NCBI RefSeq assembly: GCF_008151785.1
Contig: NZ_CP036523.1
Location: 248,001-312,000 of the forward strand
Length of the DNA stretch: 64,000 nt
Source: Peptacetobacter hiranonis
GTDB lineage: Bacteria; Bacillota; Clostridia; Peptostreptococcales; Peptostreptococcaceae
Reading direction: 5' to 3'
The notes below the pieces were generated by a model. The model searched no databases. It was not told the origin of the DNA and saw nothing but the letters and a program-made list of their open reading frames with translations. Numbering within the stretch: the first letter of the stretch is position 1; each line of letters starts with the position of its first letter. Shown here one piece after another: positions 16,939 through 26,648 of this stretch. A program made the position numbers and the translations under genes.

Positions 16939-17176
16939 TATTTTTATTAAAGTAAAATGTAGTAAAAAATAAATTTTAGAGTTAGATAATAAAAGTTTAG
17001 AAAAATATAAAAATAAATTTGAAATTAATAAAGAAATTGATAAGTTCTTTATGATATAAATAATTTGTGTATTTTAATTCTTATATATAGTATAATATTT
17101 AATGTGATAAAATGATACTAAGGTGAAGGGATTAATAATATTTTTAATATAAATAAAAATATAAGGAGGAAAAGAA

Positions 17177-18016
17177 GTGTTAGATTTTGGTTCTTTTGTT
17201 GGTGAATTTTTAGATATGATATACCAAATGGGTATTAACGATATACTTGATATAGCAATAGTAACATATTTATTTTACAAAATATTTATGTTTATAAAAG
17301 ATACAAGAGCAGAACAGGTTTTAAAAGGTCTTTTGATATTACTTGTTGCAACCGGAGCAAGTAAAATATTCAAATTACACACAATTTATTGGTTGTTAGT
17401 AAAATCTTTAGAGGTTGGTTTTATTCTTCCGTTTATAATATTCCAACCAGAATTAAGAGCAGGGTTGGAACATATAGGAAGAACAAAATTAAAAATATTC
17501 CAGAAGCAATCAGGAGTATCTGAAGAAAAATTTAATCATGTAATAGATGAAATAGTAGAGGCTCTATATTCATTAGCAAGACAAAAGATAGGAGCTTTAA
17601 TTGTTATGGAAAGAGAAACTAAACTAAATGATATAATAAATACAGGAACTATACTTGATTCAGAAATATCAAGACAGTTATTAGTAAATATATTTATTCC
17701 CAATACTCCCCTACATGATGGTGCTGTTGTTGTAAGAGAGTCTAAAATAAAGGCAGCTGCTTGTTTCTTACCATTAACACAGAGTAAAGATCTTAGCAAA
17801 GATTTAGGTACTAGACATAGAGCTGGGGTAGGCGTTAGTGAGGTTTCTGACTGTCTTACACTTATAGTTTCAGAAGAAACAGGTGGAGTTTCTATAGCAA
17901 AATCAGGTAAATTATATAGAGATATTACTAAAGAAAGAATGAAGAGTATATTATCTCATAATCTTCAGGCTAAAAAAGAAGAAAAAAGCTCTTTTATAGG
18001 AGGATTATTTAAATGA
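17177..18016 (+). CDS. cdaA: Diadenylate cyclase CdaA
   Basis: Joins two ATP molecules into cyclic di-AMP, a second messenger for potassium, osmotic and cell-wall control. Three membrane helices lie at about residues 20-95, followed by the cytoplasmic DAC domain with the catalytic DGA (181-183) and RHR (213-215) motifs. 279 residues is normal. The GTG start at 17177 follows AAGGAGG. It overlaps cdaR by four bases (ATGA), so CdaR, its known membrane regulator, is translationally coupled. In most Firmicutes glmM follows directly; here the ptb-buk-vor operon lies between, as I recall also for C. difficile. Confidence 0.96.
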   Translation: MLDFGSFVGEFLDMIYQMGINDILDIAIVTYLFYKIFMFIKDTRAEQVLKGLLILLVATGASKIFKLHTIYWLLVKSLEVGFILPFIIFQPELRAGLEHIGRTKLKIFQKQSGVSEEKFNHVIDEIVEALYSLARQKIGALIVMERETKLNDIINTGTILDSEISRQLLVNIFIPNTPLHDGAVVVRESKIKAAACFLPLTQSKDLSKDLGTRHRAGVGVSEVSDCLTLIVSEETGGVSIAKSGKLYRDITKERMKSILSHNLQAKKEEKSSFIGGLFK

Positions 18017-18912
18017 TGAGACTAAAAAATAATACAAAAGTGAAGTTAATTGCGCTCTTTAGTGCAATAGCATTGTGGATGTATGTAATAGCAATAGTAG
18101 ATCCAGAGGATACGAAATTAATAGAAGATATACCGGTAACAGTCAGTAATCTAGATGAATTAGAGGAGAAGGATCTTGTAATATATCCAGATGAATCTTT
18201 ATTATCTAGTATGAATATAAGTGGAAAATTATCAAATGTAAAAAACATAGATAAAGATGATATAAAGGTTTATGGGGAAATAGATAACCCTATAGAAGGT
18301 AAAAATGAAGTTTATCTTAGAGCTAATATGTCAGAAAGGGTAAGTCATGAATTTACTCAGAGTACTATAATTGTAAATTTAGAAAAGAAGATAAATAAAA
18401 ACTTAAAAATAAATATAAATGTAAGTGATGAAGATAAAGAAAATATAGATTCTATAACACCAGAGAATGATTATGCAACAATTTCTGGTCCAAGAACACA
18501 GATGAATAAAGTAAAAAATGTTGTAGGAAAAATTGATTCATTAAAAGATAATACTCAAAAGGAGTTAACTAAGAAAGTTAGATTAATTGCATTAGACGAA
18601 AATGGAAAAGAGGTAAAAGGAGTAGAAATTGAAAATCCGTATGTTTACCTAAAAATAAAAATGCTTGATTCTAAAGAGGTTCCTATAAAAGTCGTATTTA
18701 ATACAGAAGAAGATTTAATTACATATAAATTAAGTGAAGAATCGGTTACAATAACAGGAAAAGTAGACACTTTAAAAAATATCCAATATGTAGAAACAGA
18801 AACTATAAATATAGAGGATTTAAAAAACAAAAAAACTATAGAGGTAAATCTAGTTATGCCAAATGATGTAAAATGCGAAAAAAATAAAATCAGAGTTAGT
18901 TTAGATAGATAA
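18013..18912 (+). CDS. cdaR: CdaR, YbbR-domain regulator of CdaA
   Basis: A membrane-anchored partner that binds and tunes the diadenylate cyclase from outside the cytoplasmic membrane. One transmembrane helix lies at about residues 10-27 (KLIALFSAIALWMYVIAIV). The extracellular part of about 270 residues carries repeated YbbR domains, roughly at 30-115, 120-205 and 215-299. The ATG at 18013 lies within the end of cdaA. Lengths of around 300-480 residues occur in the family, so this is a short version with three rather than four repeats. Assignment rests on both sequence and the overlap with cdaA. Confidence 0.9.
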   Translation: MMRLKNNTKVKLIALFSAIALWMYVIAIVDPEDTKLIEDIPVTVSNLDELEEKDLVIYPDESLLSSMNISGKLSNVKNIDKDDIKVYGEIDNPIEGKNEVYLRANMSERVSHEFTQSTIIVNLEKKINKNLKININVSDEDKENIDSITPENDYATISGPRTQMNKVKNVVGKIDSLKDNTQKELTKKVRLIALDENGKEVKGVEIENPYVYLKIKMLDSKEVPIKVVFNTEEDLITYKLSEESVTITGKVDTLKNIQYVETETINIEDLKNKKTIEVNLVMPNDVKCEKNKIRVSLDR

Positions 18913-19428
18913 AACGTTTTCGCAAAACTTACAAAAATATTTACGTTAAAAGTGATATACAATTAAATAAAAAAGATGCAAATATATTGAATTGTGTGAC
19001 AAAAGAATTAATTGATATTTGTATAACGAAAAATAAGTATTAAAATTAAATTGATTATATTACAAAATATACTTAGACATAATAAAATTAACTTCAATAA
19101 AATAAATACAAATACGATTATTCTGAAAATAAAAATAATAAAAATGCATTAAAATTAATAAAATAAAGAGATAATCATAAAAAATATAATAATAGGACTA
19201 TAAAAAATTTAAGTTGCAATTAAATATAAATTTATTTTTGTTAAATTTATATTTTTATTGCAACTTATTTATTTTAGAGATATTATAAATATATAATGTA
19301 TTTTTAATGACATATTCTTTGAGAAAATAAAATAACGCATATCTGGAAAACGATTTATTTTGTTTTAATAATAGAGTATAATATAATTATGATATACAAA
19401 TAAAAAATACTACTACGAGGTGGAGTTT
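18913..19428 (+). promoter_or_regulatory. cdaR-ptb intergenic region
   Basis: 516 AT-rich bases without a gene. It holds a near-perfect long hairpin at 19211-19267 (see separate entry), a CodY-box-like sequence ATTATTCTGAAAATA at 19117-19131 (three mismatches to the AATTTTCWGAAAATT consensus), and a TATAAT at 19377-19382 with only a weak -35 (TTTATT at 19354), the probable ptb promoter. CodY control would suit branched-chain amino-acid catabolism but is inference. Confidence 0.4.
19211..19267 (+). terminator. Long AT-rich hairpin, possible cdaR terminator
   Basis: Arms AAGTTGCAATTAAATATAAA and TTTATATTTTTATTGCAACTT can pair over about 23 bases around a T-rich loop. The following T-run is poor (ATTTATTTT), so this may be a weak terminator or a processing hairpin. 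Confidence 0.5.
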
Positions 19429-20337
19429 ATGAGAAACTTTGAAGAAGTTATAAAATTTGCAAAAGAAAGAGGACCTAAAACTATATCAGTTGCTTGCTGT
19501 CAGGATAAAGAAGTTTTACTTGCAGTTGAAATGGCAAGAAAAGAAGGAATAGCAAACGCTATATTAGTTGGGGACATAGCTAAAACAGAACCTATAGCAA
19601 AAGAATTAGGAATAGACTTAGCTAACTATGAATTAATAAATATAGAAGATTTAGTAGAAGCTTCAAGAAAAGCTGTTGAACTTGTTTCGTCAGGAAAAGC
19701 TGATATGGTAATGAAAGGAATAGTTGATACATCAATAGTTCTTAAAGCAGTACTAGACAAAGAAATAGGTCTAAGAACTGGTAAAGTATTAAGCCATGTT
19801 GCAGTATTTGATGTTAATGGATTTGACAGACTATTCTTCATAACTGATGCAGCTATGAACTTAGCTCCAGATGTTGCAGCTAAAAAACAGATAATAGAAA
19901 ATGCTGTTGATGTTGCACACGCATTAGATATAGAAGTACCAAATGTTGCATGCTTATGTGCAAAAGAAAAAGTAAATCCAAAAATGAAAGATACAGTTGA
20001 AGCAGCAGAACTTCAGGAAATGTGTGAAAAAGGTGAAATAACTGGTTGTGTAGTAGGTGGACCATTTGCACTAGATAACGCAGTTTCAGAAGAAGCAGCA
20101 GCTCATAAAGGTGTTAACCATCCAGGTGCTGGAAAAGCTGACATACTATTAGTTCCAGACATAGAAGCTGGTAACGTTCTTTACAAATCAATGGTATTCT
20201 TTGCACAGGCTAAAAATGCAGGTGTAATAGTTGGAGCAAAAGCACCAGTAATACTTACTTCAAGAGCAGATACAGAAGAAACTAAATTAAACTCTATAGC
20301 ACTTGGAGTTCTTATGGCAGCTAAAACTGCAAAATAA
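19429..20337 (+). CDS. ptb: Phosphate butyryltransferase (branched-chain acyl)
   Basis: Converts butyryl- or branched-chain acyl-CoA and phosphate to acyl-phosphate and CoA. 302 residues, the usual size for the phosphate acetyl/butyryltransferase family. The C-terminal block GNVLYKSMVFFAQAKNAGVIVG matches the family in full form (only part quoted here: NVLYKSMVFF). The ATG at 19429 is chosen because GAGGTGG sits seven bases upstream; a GTG nine bases earlier lies inside that ribosome binding site. Followed by buk after 134 bases, then the vor genes, so the natural substrate is probably isobutyryl- or isovaleryl-CoA rather than only butyryl-CoA. Confidence 0.92.
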   Translation: MRNFEEVIKFAKERGPKTISVACCQDKEVLLAVEMARKEGIANAILVGDIAKTEPIAKELGIDLANYELINIEDLVEASRKAVELVSSGKADMVMKGIVDTSIVLKAVLDKEIGLRTGKVLSHVAVFDVNGFDRLFFITDAAMNLAPDVAAKKQIIENAVDVAHALDIEVPNVACLCAKEKVNPKMKDTVEAAELQEMCEKGEITGCVVGGPFALDNAVSEEAAAHKGVNHPGAGKADILLVPDIEAGNVLYKSMVFFAQAKNAGVIVGAKAPVILTSRADTEETKLNSIALGVLMAAKTAK

Positions 20338-20471
20338 TTTAACTTTGATTAACTCTAAAATATAAAATTATTTTAGATTATATAAAAAGCTACAAAATAG
20401 CTTGAAATTTATATTTTTTAATTAATTTATTAGACAATAGGTTTTTAAATTTTACAGGAGGTAAAAACTAC

Positions 20472-21551
20472 ATGAGTAAAGTAAATAGAATATTAACTAT
20501 TAACCCAGGTTCAACATCTACAAAAATAGCTGTTTTCGATGATGAATCACTAGTATTTGAAAAAACACTTAGACACTCTTCAGAAGAAATCGGAAAATAC
20601 GACAAAATAGCAGATCAGTTCGAATTCCGTAAAGGTGTTATAGAAGACGCTTTAGCTGAAGGTGGAGTGAAAACATCTGAATTAGACGCTGTTGTAGGTA
20701 GAGGAGGTCTTTTAAAACCTATAAAAGGTGGAACTTATGCAGTTAATGCTGACATGGTAGAAGACTTAAGAGTTGGTGTTTCAGGAGAACACGCTTCTAA
20801 CCTTGGTGGAATAATAGCTAAACAGATAGGTGATGAAGTAGGAGTACCTTCTTTCATAGTAGACCCTGTTGTTGTTGATGAATTACAGGATGTAGCTAGA
20901 ATATCAGGAATGGCTGATATAGAAAGAACAAGTATATTCCACGCTTTAAATCAGAAAGCAATAGCAAGAAGATATGCTAAAGAAGTTGGAAAATCATACG
21001 AAGACGTTAACCTAATAGTAGCTCATATGGGTGGAGGAATATCTGTAGGAGCTCACGAAAAAGGAAGAGTTATAGATGTTGCTAATGCATTAGATGGTGA
21101 AGGACCATTCTCTCCAGAAAGATCTGGTGGACTACCAGTAGGAAGCCTAATAAAAATGTGCTTCAGTGGAGAATATACATTAGACGATATGAAGAAAAAA
21201 ATAAAAGGTAGTGCAGGACTTGTTTCTTATCTAAACACTAATGATGCAAGAGAAGTTGAAGAAATGATAGAAGCAGGAAATGAAAAAGCTAAACTTGTAT
21301 ATGACGCAATGGCATATCAGGTAGCTAAAGAAATAGGTGCATGTGCAGCTGTATTAAAAGGTAACGTAGATGCTGTATTATTAACAGGTGGTATAGCTTA
21401 TTCAAAATCATTCACTAAAGAAATATCAGAAAGAGTTGGCTTCATAGCAGAAGTTAAAGTTTATCCAGGAGAAGACGAAATGATAGCTCTAGCTCAGGGT
21501 GGACTAAGAGTTCTTAATGGAGAAGAAGAGGCTTTAGTATATGGTAAATAA
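20472..21551 (+). CDS. buk: Butyrate (branched-chain fatty acid) kinase
   Basis: Transfers the acyl-phosphate group to ADP, giving ATP and butyrate, isobutyrate or isovalerate; this is the substrate-level ATP step of the pathway. An acetokinase-family protein of 359 residues with the N-terminal nucleotide motif [16 protein letters not shown] and later glycine-rich motifs [15 protein letters not shown] and LTGGIAYS. The start follows ACAGGAGG. The gene end overlaps the next start by 11 bases, indicating tight coupling with the P-loop protein. Confidence 0.94.
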   Translation: MSKVNRILTINPGSTSTKIAVFDDESLVFEKTLRHSSEEIGKYDKIADQFEFRKGVIEDALAEGGVKTSELDAVVGRGGLLKPIKGGTYAVNADMVEDLRVGVSGEHASNLGGIIAKQIGDEVGVPSFIVDPVVVDELQDVARISGMADIERTSIFHALNQKAIARRYAKEVGKSYEDVNLIVAHMGGGISVGAHEKGRVIDVANALDGEGPFSPERSGGLPVGSLIKMCFSGEYTLDDMKKKIKGSAGLVSYLNTNDAREVEEMIEAGNEKAKLVYDAMAYQVAKEIGACAAVLKGNVDAVLLTGGIAYSKSFTKEISERVGFIAEVKVYPGEDEMIALAQGGLRVLNGEEEALVYGK

Positions 21552-22221
21552 AGATAAAAGAATAAGAATAATAACTGGCCACTATGGTAGTGGTAAAAGT
21601 GAAGTTGCCGTTAACTATGTCGTACAGCTAAGAAAAGAAACAGAAGATAAAGTAGCACTTGCCGATCTTGACGTAGTAAATGTTTACTTCAGATCAAGAG
21701 AAAGAAAAGAAGAAATGAAAGCTATGGGTATACACCCTATAGATAGTTCAGTAGATGCACCAAGTTTAGACTTACCTGCTGTATCTGCTGAAGTTACAAC
21801 TCCAATGAATGATAAATCTTATCAGTATGTTATAGATTTAGGTGGAGATAAAGTAGGAGCTAGGGTAATAGCAAGATTCCGTGGCTCAATACCTGACGAC
21901 GAATATGATTTATTCTTCGTTGTCAATGCTAACAGAGAAAGAACTCAGACTGCTGAAGAAGTTATGGAATATATAGATGAAATTGAAGCAGCATCTCAGT
22001 TGAAAGTAACTGGACTTATAAACAATACTCATATGCTGAAAGCTACAACAGTAGAAGATGTATTAAAAGGACAGGAAGTTTCAAGAGAAGTTTCTAAAGC
22101 GAGAAACATACCTATAAAATATGTGGCTTGTTTAAGAGAGGTTGCAAACCAGCTTCCAGAAGGATTGGAAGGAGAAATACTTCCAATAGATCTATATATG
22201 AGAGACGACTGGATGATGTAG
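21541..22221 (+). CDS. P-loop ATP-binding protein of the ptb-buk-vor operon
   Basis: A 226-residue protein with an N-terminal Walker A motif GHYGSGKSE at about residues 13-21, followed by LADLDVVN, which resembles the SIMIBI/MinD-like class of P-loop proteins. Conserved stretches [14 protein letters not shown] and [11 protein letters not shown] suggest a nucleotide-dependent switch. The start lies inside the end of buk, and the ferredoxin subunit of VOR follows, so its job is probably tied to this enzyme, for example cofactor insertion or assembly. That role is inference; I know of no assigned function. Confidence 0.7.
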   Translation: MVNKDKRIRIITGHYGSGKSEVAVNYVVQLRKETEDKVALADLDVVNVYFRSRERKEEMKAMGIHPIDSSVDAPSLDLPAVSAEVTTPMNDKSYQYVIDLGGDKVGARVIARFRGSIPDDEYDLFFVVNANRERTQTAEEVMEYIDEIEAASQLKVTGLINNTHMLKATTVEDVLKGQEVSREVSKARNIPIKYVACLREVANQLPEGLEGEILPIDLYMRDDWMM

Positions 22222-22263
22222 TTTGGTTTCAAATAAAATGATAGTTTAAGGAGGCTTAAGCAA

Positions 22264-22479
22264 ATGGCTAAAGGAAGAGTATCTTTTGATCAAAAGTACT
22301 GTAAAGGTTGTGGATTGTGTGTAGAAGTATGTCCAATGAAAATAATATCACTAGACACTGAAACAACAAATGAAAAGGGATATAACCCTGCTAGAGTAGT
22401 AGAAATGGAAAAATGTATAGGTTGTGCTAGCTGTGCAATGATGTGCCCAGACGTAGTTATAACTGTAGAAAGAGACTAA
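22264..22479 (+). CDS. vorD: 2-oxoisovalerate:ferredoxin oxidoreductase delta subunit (2x4Fe-4S)
   Basis: A 71-residue bacterial ferredoxin-type subunit with two [4Fe-4S] motifs, CKGCGLCVEVCP and CIGCASCAMMCP. It moves electrons from the thiamine-diphosphate centre of the oxidoreductase to free ferredoxin. It has a good AAGGAGG ribosome binding site and is followed at once by the alpha, beta and gamma subunits in the order D-B-A-C, typical of the four-subunit branched-chain 2-oxoacid enzymes. Confidence 0.9.
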   Translation: MAKGRVSFDQKYCKGCGLCVEVCPMKIISLDTETTNEKGYNPARVVEMEKCIGCASCAMMCPDVVITVERD

Positions 22480-22512
22480 TTATTTAATAAATAATCATAG
22501 GGGGGAATTTTA

Positions 22513-23577
22513 ATGGCTAAGATACTTATGAAAGGTAACGAAGCGTTTGGTAAAGCAGCTATAGAAGCTGGATGTAAATATTTCTTCGGTTACCCAATAA
22601 CTCCACAGAGTGAATTACCAGAATATTTATCAAGAGAATTACCAAAAGTAGGTGGAGCATTCGTTCAGTCTGAATCTGAAGTTGCTGCTATAAATATGGT
22701 TTACGGTGCAGGAGGATCAGGAGTAAGAGTTATGACTTCTTCATCTTCTCCAGGTGTTGCACTTAAACAGGAAGGTATAACATATGCAGTTGGTGCAGAA
22801 GTACCATGCGTTATACTAAACGTAATGAGAGGTGGTCCAGGACTAGGAAGTATACAGCCATCTCAGGCAGATTACTACATGACAACTAGAGGTGGAGGAA
22901 ATGGTGACTACAGAACTCCAGTATTCGCTCCAGCTACAGTTCAGGAAGCAGTTGATATGATACAGGAAGCATTTGATGTTGCAGATTACTACAGAACACC
23001 AGTAATGGTTATGGCTGATGGTATGATAGGACAGATGATGGAACCAGTAGAATTTAAAGCTCCAGAAAGAAAAAGAGAATTACCTCCAAAAGACTGGGCT
23101 ACAACTGGTACTAAAGGACAGAGAAAACCAAATGTTATAAACTCTTTATACTTATCACCAGAAGTTCTAGAAGAACACTGCTGGCACTTAAATGAAAAAT
23201 TCAAAGCTATGGAAGCTAATGAAGTTCAGTATGAAATGTACAATACAGATGACGCTGAATTAGTATTCGTTGCTTACGGAACTACTTCAAGAGTTGTTAA
23301 AAATGCAGTAGATGATTTAAGAGCAGAAGGATTAAAAGTTGGTTTAATAAGACCTAAAGTTTTATGGCCATTCCCAAATGAAGCATTTACAAAAATACCA
23401 AATGCTAAAGATTTATTCGTTGTAGAAATGTCTATGGGACAGATGATAGAAGACGTTAAACTTGCATGTGAATGTAAATTACCAGTTCACTTCCATGGTA
23501 GACCAGGTGGTATGGTTCCACTACCAAAAGATTTAACAAGACTTGCAAAAGAAATACTTTCAGGAGGTGCTAAATAA
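22513..23577 (+). CDS. vorB: 2-oxoisovalerate:ferredoxin oxidoreductase alpha subunit
   Basis: The pyruvate:ferredoxin oxidoreductase domain I/II-type subunit, 354 residues. It starts with the typical KGNEAFGKAAIEAGCKYFFG and YPITPQSE block and ends with the substrate/CoA-proximal domain (VEMSMGQMIEDV, FHGRPGG). With the beta subunit it decarboxylates branched-chain 2-oxoacids such as 2-oxoisovalerate to acyl-CoA plus CO2. The substrate class is inferred from the neighbouring ptb and buk; a 2-oxoglutarate enzyme (Kor) has the same architecture. The stop TAA overlaps the next ATG by one base. Confidence 0.88.
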   Translation: MAKILMKGNEAFGKAAIEAGCKYFFGYPITPQSELPEYLSRELPKVGGAFVQSESEVAAINMVYGAGGSGVRVMTSSSSPGVALKQEGITYAVGAEVPCVILNVMRGGPGLGSIQPSQADYYMTTRGGGNGDYRTPVFAPATVQEAVDMIQEAFDVADYYRTPVMVMADGMIGQMMEPVEFKAPERKRELPPKDWATTGTKGQRKPNVINSLYLSPEVLEEHCWHLNEKFKAMEANEVQYEMYNTDDAELVFVAYGTTSRVVKNAVDDLRAEGLKVGLIRPKVLWPFPNEAFTKIPNAKDLFVVEMSMGQMIEDVKLACECKLPVHFHGRPGGMVPLPKDLTRLAKEILSGGAK

Positions 23578-24335
23578 TGGCTGTTGTATTTGAAAGAACT
23601 AAAGGACTTCAGGAAGTCCAGACTCACTACTGTCCAGGATGTACTCATGGTATAATCCACAGATTAGTAGCTGAAGTTTTAGAAGAATTAGGTGTTTTAG
23701 GCGACGCTATAGGCGTTGTTCCAGTTGGATGTTCAGTTTTAGCATATAACTACTTCAACTGTGATACACAGGAAGCTGCTCACGGTAGAGCTCCAGCTTG
23801 TGCAACAGGAATAAAAAGATGCCAGCCTGATAAAGTAGTATTCACATATCAGGGAGATGGTGACTTAGCATCTATAGGTGCTGCAGAAATAGTACACGCT
23901 GCAAACAGAGGAGAAAAAATAACTACTATATTCGTAAATAATGCTATATATGGTATGACTGGTGGACAGATGGCTCCTACAACATTAGTTGGACAGAAAG
24001 CTACAACTTGCCAGGATGGTAGAAATCCAGAAGTAAATGGATTCTCTTTAAGAATAGCTGAAATGTTAGCTACTATAAAAGGTGCTGTATTCGTAGAAAG
24101 AGTAACAGTTGATACTCCAGCACACGTAAGAGCAGCTAAAAAAGCTATAAAGAAAGCTTTCCAGGTTCAGTTAGCTGGAAAAGGATTCTCTATAGTTGAA
24201 GTATTATCTACTTGCCCAACAAACTGGGGTAAAACTCCATCAGACGCTTTACAGTGGTTAAGAGATAACATGATACCATACTATCCTTTAGGAAACTTAA
24301 AAGACGTAGATCTTGATGAACAGGAGGTGAAGTAA
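23577..24335 (+). CDS. vorA: 2-oxoisovalerate:ferredoxin oxidoreductase beta subunit (TPP-binding)
   Basis: The thiamine-diphosphate subunit, 252 residues. The cysteines of CPGCTH near the start and the TPP/Mg motif from GDGDLASIG to the downstream NNAIYGMTGGQ are visible. The start overlaps vorB by one base and vorC follows without a gap, so subunits are made in step. Family and order are clear; the exact 2-oxoacid preference rests on context. Confidence 0.9.
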   Translation: MAVVFERTKGLQEVQTHYCPGCTHGIIHRLVAEVLEELGVLGDAIGVVPVGCSVLAYNYFNCDTQEAAHGRAPACATGIKRCQPDKVVFTYQGDGDLASIGAAEIVHAANRGEKITTIFVNNAIYGMTGGQMAPTTLVGQKATTCQDGRNPEVNGFSLRIAEMLATIKGAVFVERVTVDTPAHVRAAKKAIKKAFQVQLAGKGFSIVEVLSTCPTNWGKTPSDALQWLRDNMIPYYPLGNLKDVDLDEQEVK

Positions 24336-24881
24336 ATGTCTACAGCTAGAGTAATATGTGCAGGCTTCGGAGGCCAGGGTGTTATGTCTATGGGACAGTT
24401 ACTAACTTATGCAGGAATGCTAGAAAATAAAGAAGTTGCTTGGTTACCATCATATGGACCAGAAATGCGTGGAGGTACTGCTAACTGTGCAGTAACAGTA
24501 TCTGATCATGAAGTAGGTTCTCCATTAATAACTGATGATGCTACAGCAGCAGTTTTAATGAATTTACCAGCATTCCACAAATTCCAGAACGACGTTATAC
24601 CTGGAGGAAAAATATTAGTAAACTCTTCTTTAATAAAAGAAAAAGTTGCTAGAGATGATGTAGATGTTTATTATATACCTGCAAACGAATTAGCAGTTGA
24701 ATTAGGTAACCCTAAAGTTGCTAACATGATAATGTTAGGTGCTTACTTAGGTGTATCTGGAACTGTTTCAGTTGATTCTGTTCTTGAAGCTTTCAAAAAA
24801 GTTTTCGGAGAAAGAAAAGCTAAATTCATACCACTAAATAGAGCAGCATTAGAAAAAGGTATAGAAGCTACACAGAAATAG
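24336..24881 (+). CDS. vorC: 2-oxoisovalerate:ferredoxin oxidoreductase gamma subunit
   Basis: 181 residues of the gamma (domain III) type, with the opening ICAGFGGQGVMSMGQLL and the conserved PSYGPEMRGGTANC block. It completes the four-subunit complex. AGGAGG for this gene lies in the last codons of vorA. A strong terminator follows at 24914, closing the ptb-to-vorC unit. Confidence 0.9.
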   Translation: MSTARVICAGFGGQGVMSMGQLLTYAGMLENKEVAWLPSYGPEMRGGTANCAVTVSDHEVGSPLITDDATAAVLMNLPAFHKFQNDVIPGGKILVNSSLIKEKVARDDVDVYYIPANELAVELGNPKVANMIMLGAYLGVSGTVSVDSVLEAFKKVFGERKAKFIPLNRAALEKGIEATQK

Positions 24882-24913
24882 ATTTTTGTTTAGGTAAAAC
24901 TAAATTATCATAT

Positions 24914-24951
24914 ATAGAAAGTTATCGATTATTCGATAACTTTCTTTTTTT
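24914..24951 (+). terminator. Terminator of the ptb-buk-vor operon
   Basis: Stem AGAAAGTTATCGA/TCGATAACTTTCT with a T-run. The remaining bases to 25253 are AT-rich without a gene; a TATAAT near 25225 may serve glmM, but its -35 is weak. Confidence 0.9.
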
Positions 24952-25253
24952 GTACAAAAAACTATCAAAGACCTTATTAATATCTATTTATATTAATAAT
25001 AAAAATATTTCTATTGAGTTTTTTATTGATAAGTAATAAAATAGTCTTATGTAAAAAGATAACGTTTATAAATAAAAGAATAATAATAAATGTATAATGA
25101 AAAGTATAAACTATTTAATTAAATTTTGAGAGAATTTAAAAAAAGAAAAATAAATACAAAAATAGTAAAAAAGATTAACTAGCAAATAATGGAAAAATGA
25201 GAATGTTGTAAACAAAAGAGGGATATAATTTATACCGGGAAAGGGAGAAGATT

Positions 25254-26600
25254 ATGAGAAAATATTTTGGAACTGATGGAGTAAGAGGAGTAGCAAATAC
25301 GGAGCTTGATTGTAACCTTGCTTACAAATTAGGTAGAGCTGGTGGATACGTACTTGCAAAAGGAGATCACAGAGTAAAAGTTGTAGTAGGTAAAGATACT
25401 AGAATATCTGGAGATATGCTAGAAGCAGCTTTAATATCAGGGCTTATGTCAGTAGGTTGTGATGTTATAACAGTTGGTGTAATACCTACACCTGCAGTTG
25501 CATACTTAACAAGAAAATACAATGCAGACTGTGGTGTTGTAATATCTGCTTCACATAACCCAGTTGAATTCAATGGAATAAAATTCTTCAATAAAGATGG
25601 ATTTAAATTAGATGACAATATAGAACTTGAAATAGAAAAATATATAGACGATATAGATGCAGTTGATTCAAATCCAACAGGAACAGAAGTTGGTAAAAGA
25701 ATACATAGACATGAAGCTCAGAATGAGTATGTAGACTTCTTAATAGAATCTGCAGGAGTTGACTTAACTGGTAAAAAAATAGTTCTAGATTGTGCAAATG
25801 GTGCAGCTTCAAAAGTAGCTCCAGAAGCATATAGAAGACTTGGAGCTGAGGTAATAGCTATAGCTGCAGAACCAGATGGAACAAACATAAATGATAAATG
25901 CGGATCAACTCACCCAGAAAATTTACAGAAAGTTGTTGTTGAAGAAGGTGCAGATTATGGTCTTGCATACGATGGGGATGCAGATAGATTAATAGCTGTA
26001 GATGAAAAAGGTAATATAGTTGATGGCGATAGAATAATGATACTAAGCGCTATAAACTTAAAGAAAAAAGGAAAACTTGCTAAAAATACTCTTGTTGTTA
26101 CTGTAATGACTAATATAGGTCTAAAAATAGCAGCAAAAGAAAATGACATAGACCTTGCTATAACAAAAGTAGGGGATAGATACGTAATGGAAGAAATGCT
26201 AAAAGAAGGATATGTTCTTGGTGGAGAACAGTCTGGACATTTAATATTCCTAGACAACAATACAACTGGGGACGGTACATTAAGTTCACTAGTATTATCA
26301 GGAATAATAGCAGAAGAAGGAAAAACTCTTTCTGAATTAGCATCTGTTATGGAACAGTATCCTCAGGTACTTATAAATGCAAAGGTTAAAAATGAAAATA
26401 AAAATAGATACATGGAATTCCCAGAGGTTAAAGCTGAAATAGAAAGAATAGAAAAACTTCTTGATGGAGAAGGAAGAGTTCTTATAAGACCATCAGGAAC
26501 AGAACCTCTTGTGAGAGTAATGTTAGAGGGTAAAGAAGTAGAACAGATAAAGGAATTAGCAACTAATCTTGCGGAACTTATAAAAGAAAGACTTGCTTAG
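25254..26600 (+). CDS. glmM: Phosphoglucosamine mutase
   Basis: Interconverts glucosamine-6-phosphate and glucosamine-1-phosphate on the way to UDP-GlcNAc for peptidoglycan. 448 residues, normal length. The phospho-serine loop ISASHNPVEFNGIK (about residue 100), the metal loop DGDADR (about 242) and the phosphate-binding RPSGTEPLVR near the end are all intact. It lies just before glmS, the enzyme of the preceding step. In many Firmicutes glmM sits next to cdaA/cdaR, and CdaR and GlmM modulate CdaA; here the energy operon separates them. Confidence 0.97.
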   Translation: MRKYFGTDGVRGVANTELDCNLAYKLGRAGGYVLAKGDHRVKVVVGKDTRISGDMLEAALISGLMSVGCDVITVGVIPTPAVAYLTRKYNADCGVVISASHNPVEFNGIKFFNKDGFKLDDNIELEIEKYIDDIDAVDSNPTGTEVGKRIHRHEAQNEYVDFLIESAGVDLTGKKIVLDCANGAASKVAPEAYRRLGAEVIAIAAEPDGTNINDKCGSTHPENLQKVVVEEGADYGLAYDGDADRLIAVDEKGNIVDGDRIMILSAINLKKKGKLAKNTLVVTVMTNIGLKIAAKENDIDLAITKVGDRYVMEEMLKEGYVLGGEQSGHLIFLDNNTTGDGTLSSLVLSGIIAEEGKTLSELASVMEQYPQVLINAKVKNENKNRYMEFPEVKAEIERIEKLLDGEGRVLIRPSGTEPLVRVMLEGKEVEQIKELATNLAELIKERLA

Positions 26601-26612
26601 TTGTAAAATTAC

Positions 26613-26647
26613 GGAGACGGAAACGATATGTTTCCGTTTCTGTTTTT
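26613..26647 (+). terminator. Hairpin between glmM and the glmS ribozyme
   Basis: ACGGAAAC/GTTTCCGT stem then a short T-run (TGTTTTT) that ends one base before the ribozyme cleavage site. It probably ends much of the glmM transcript or forms the ribozyme's upstream flank. Confidence 0.65.
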
Positions 26648-26648
26648 A

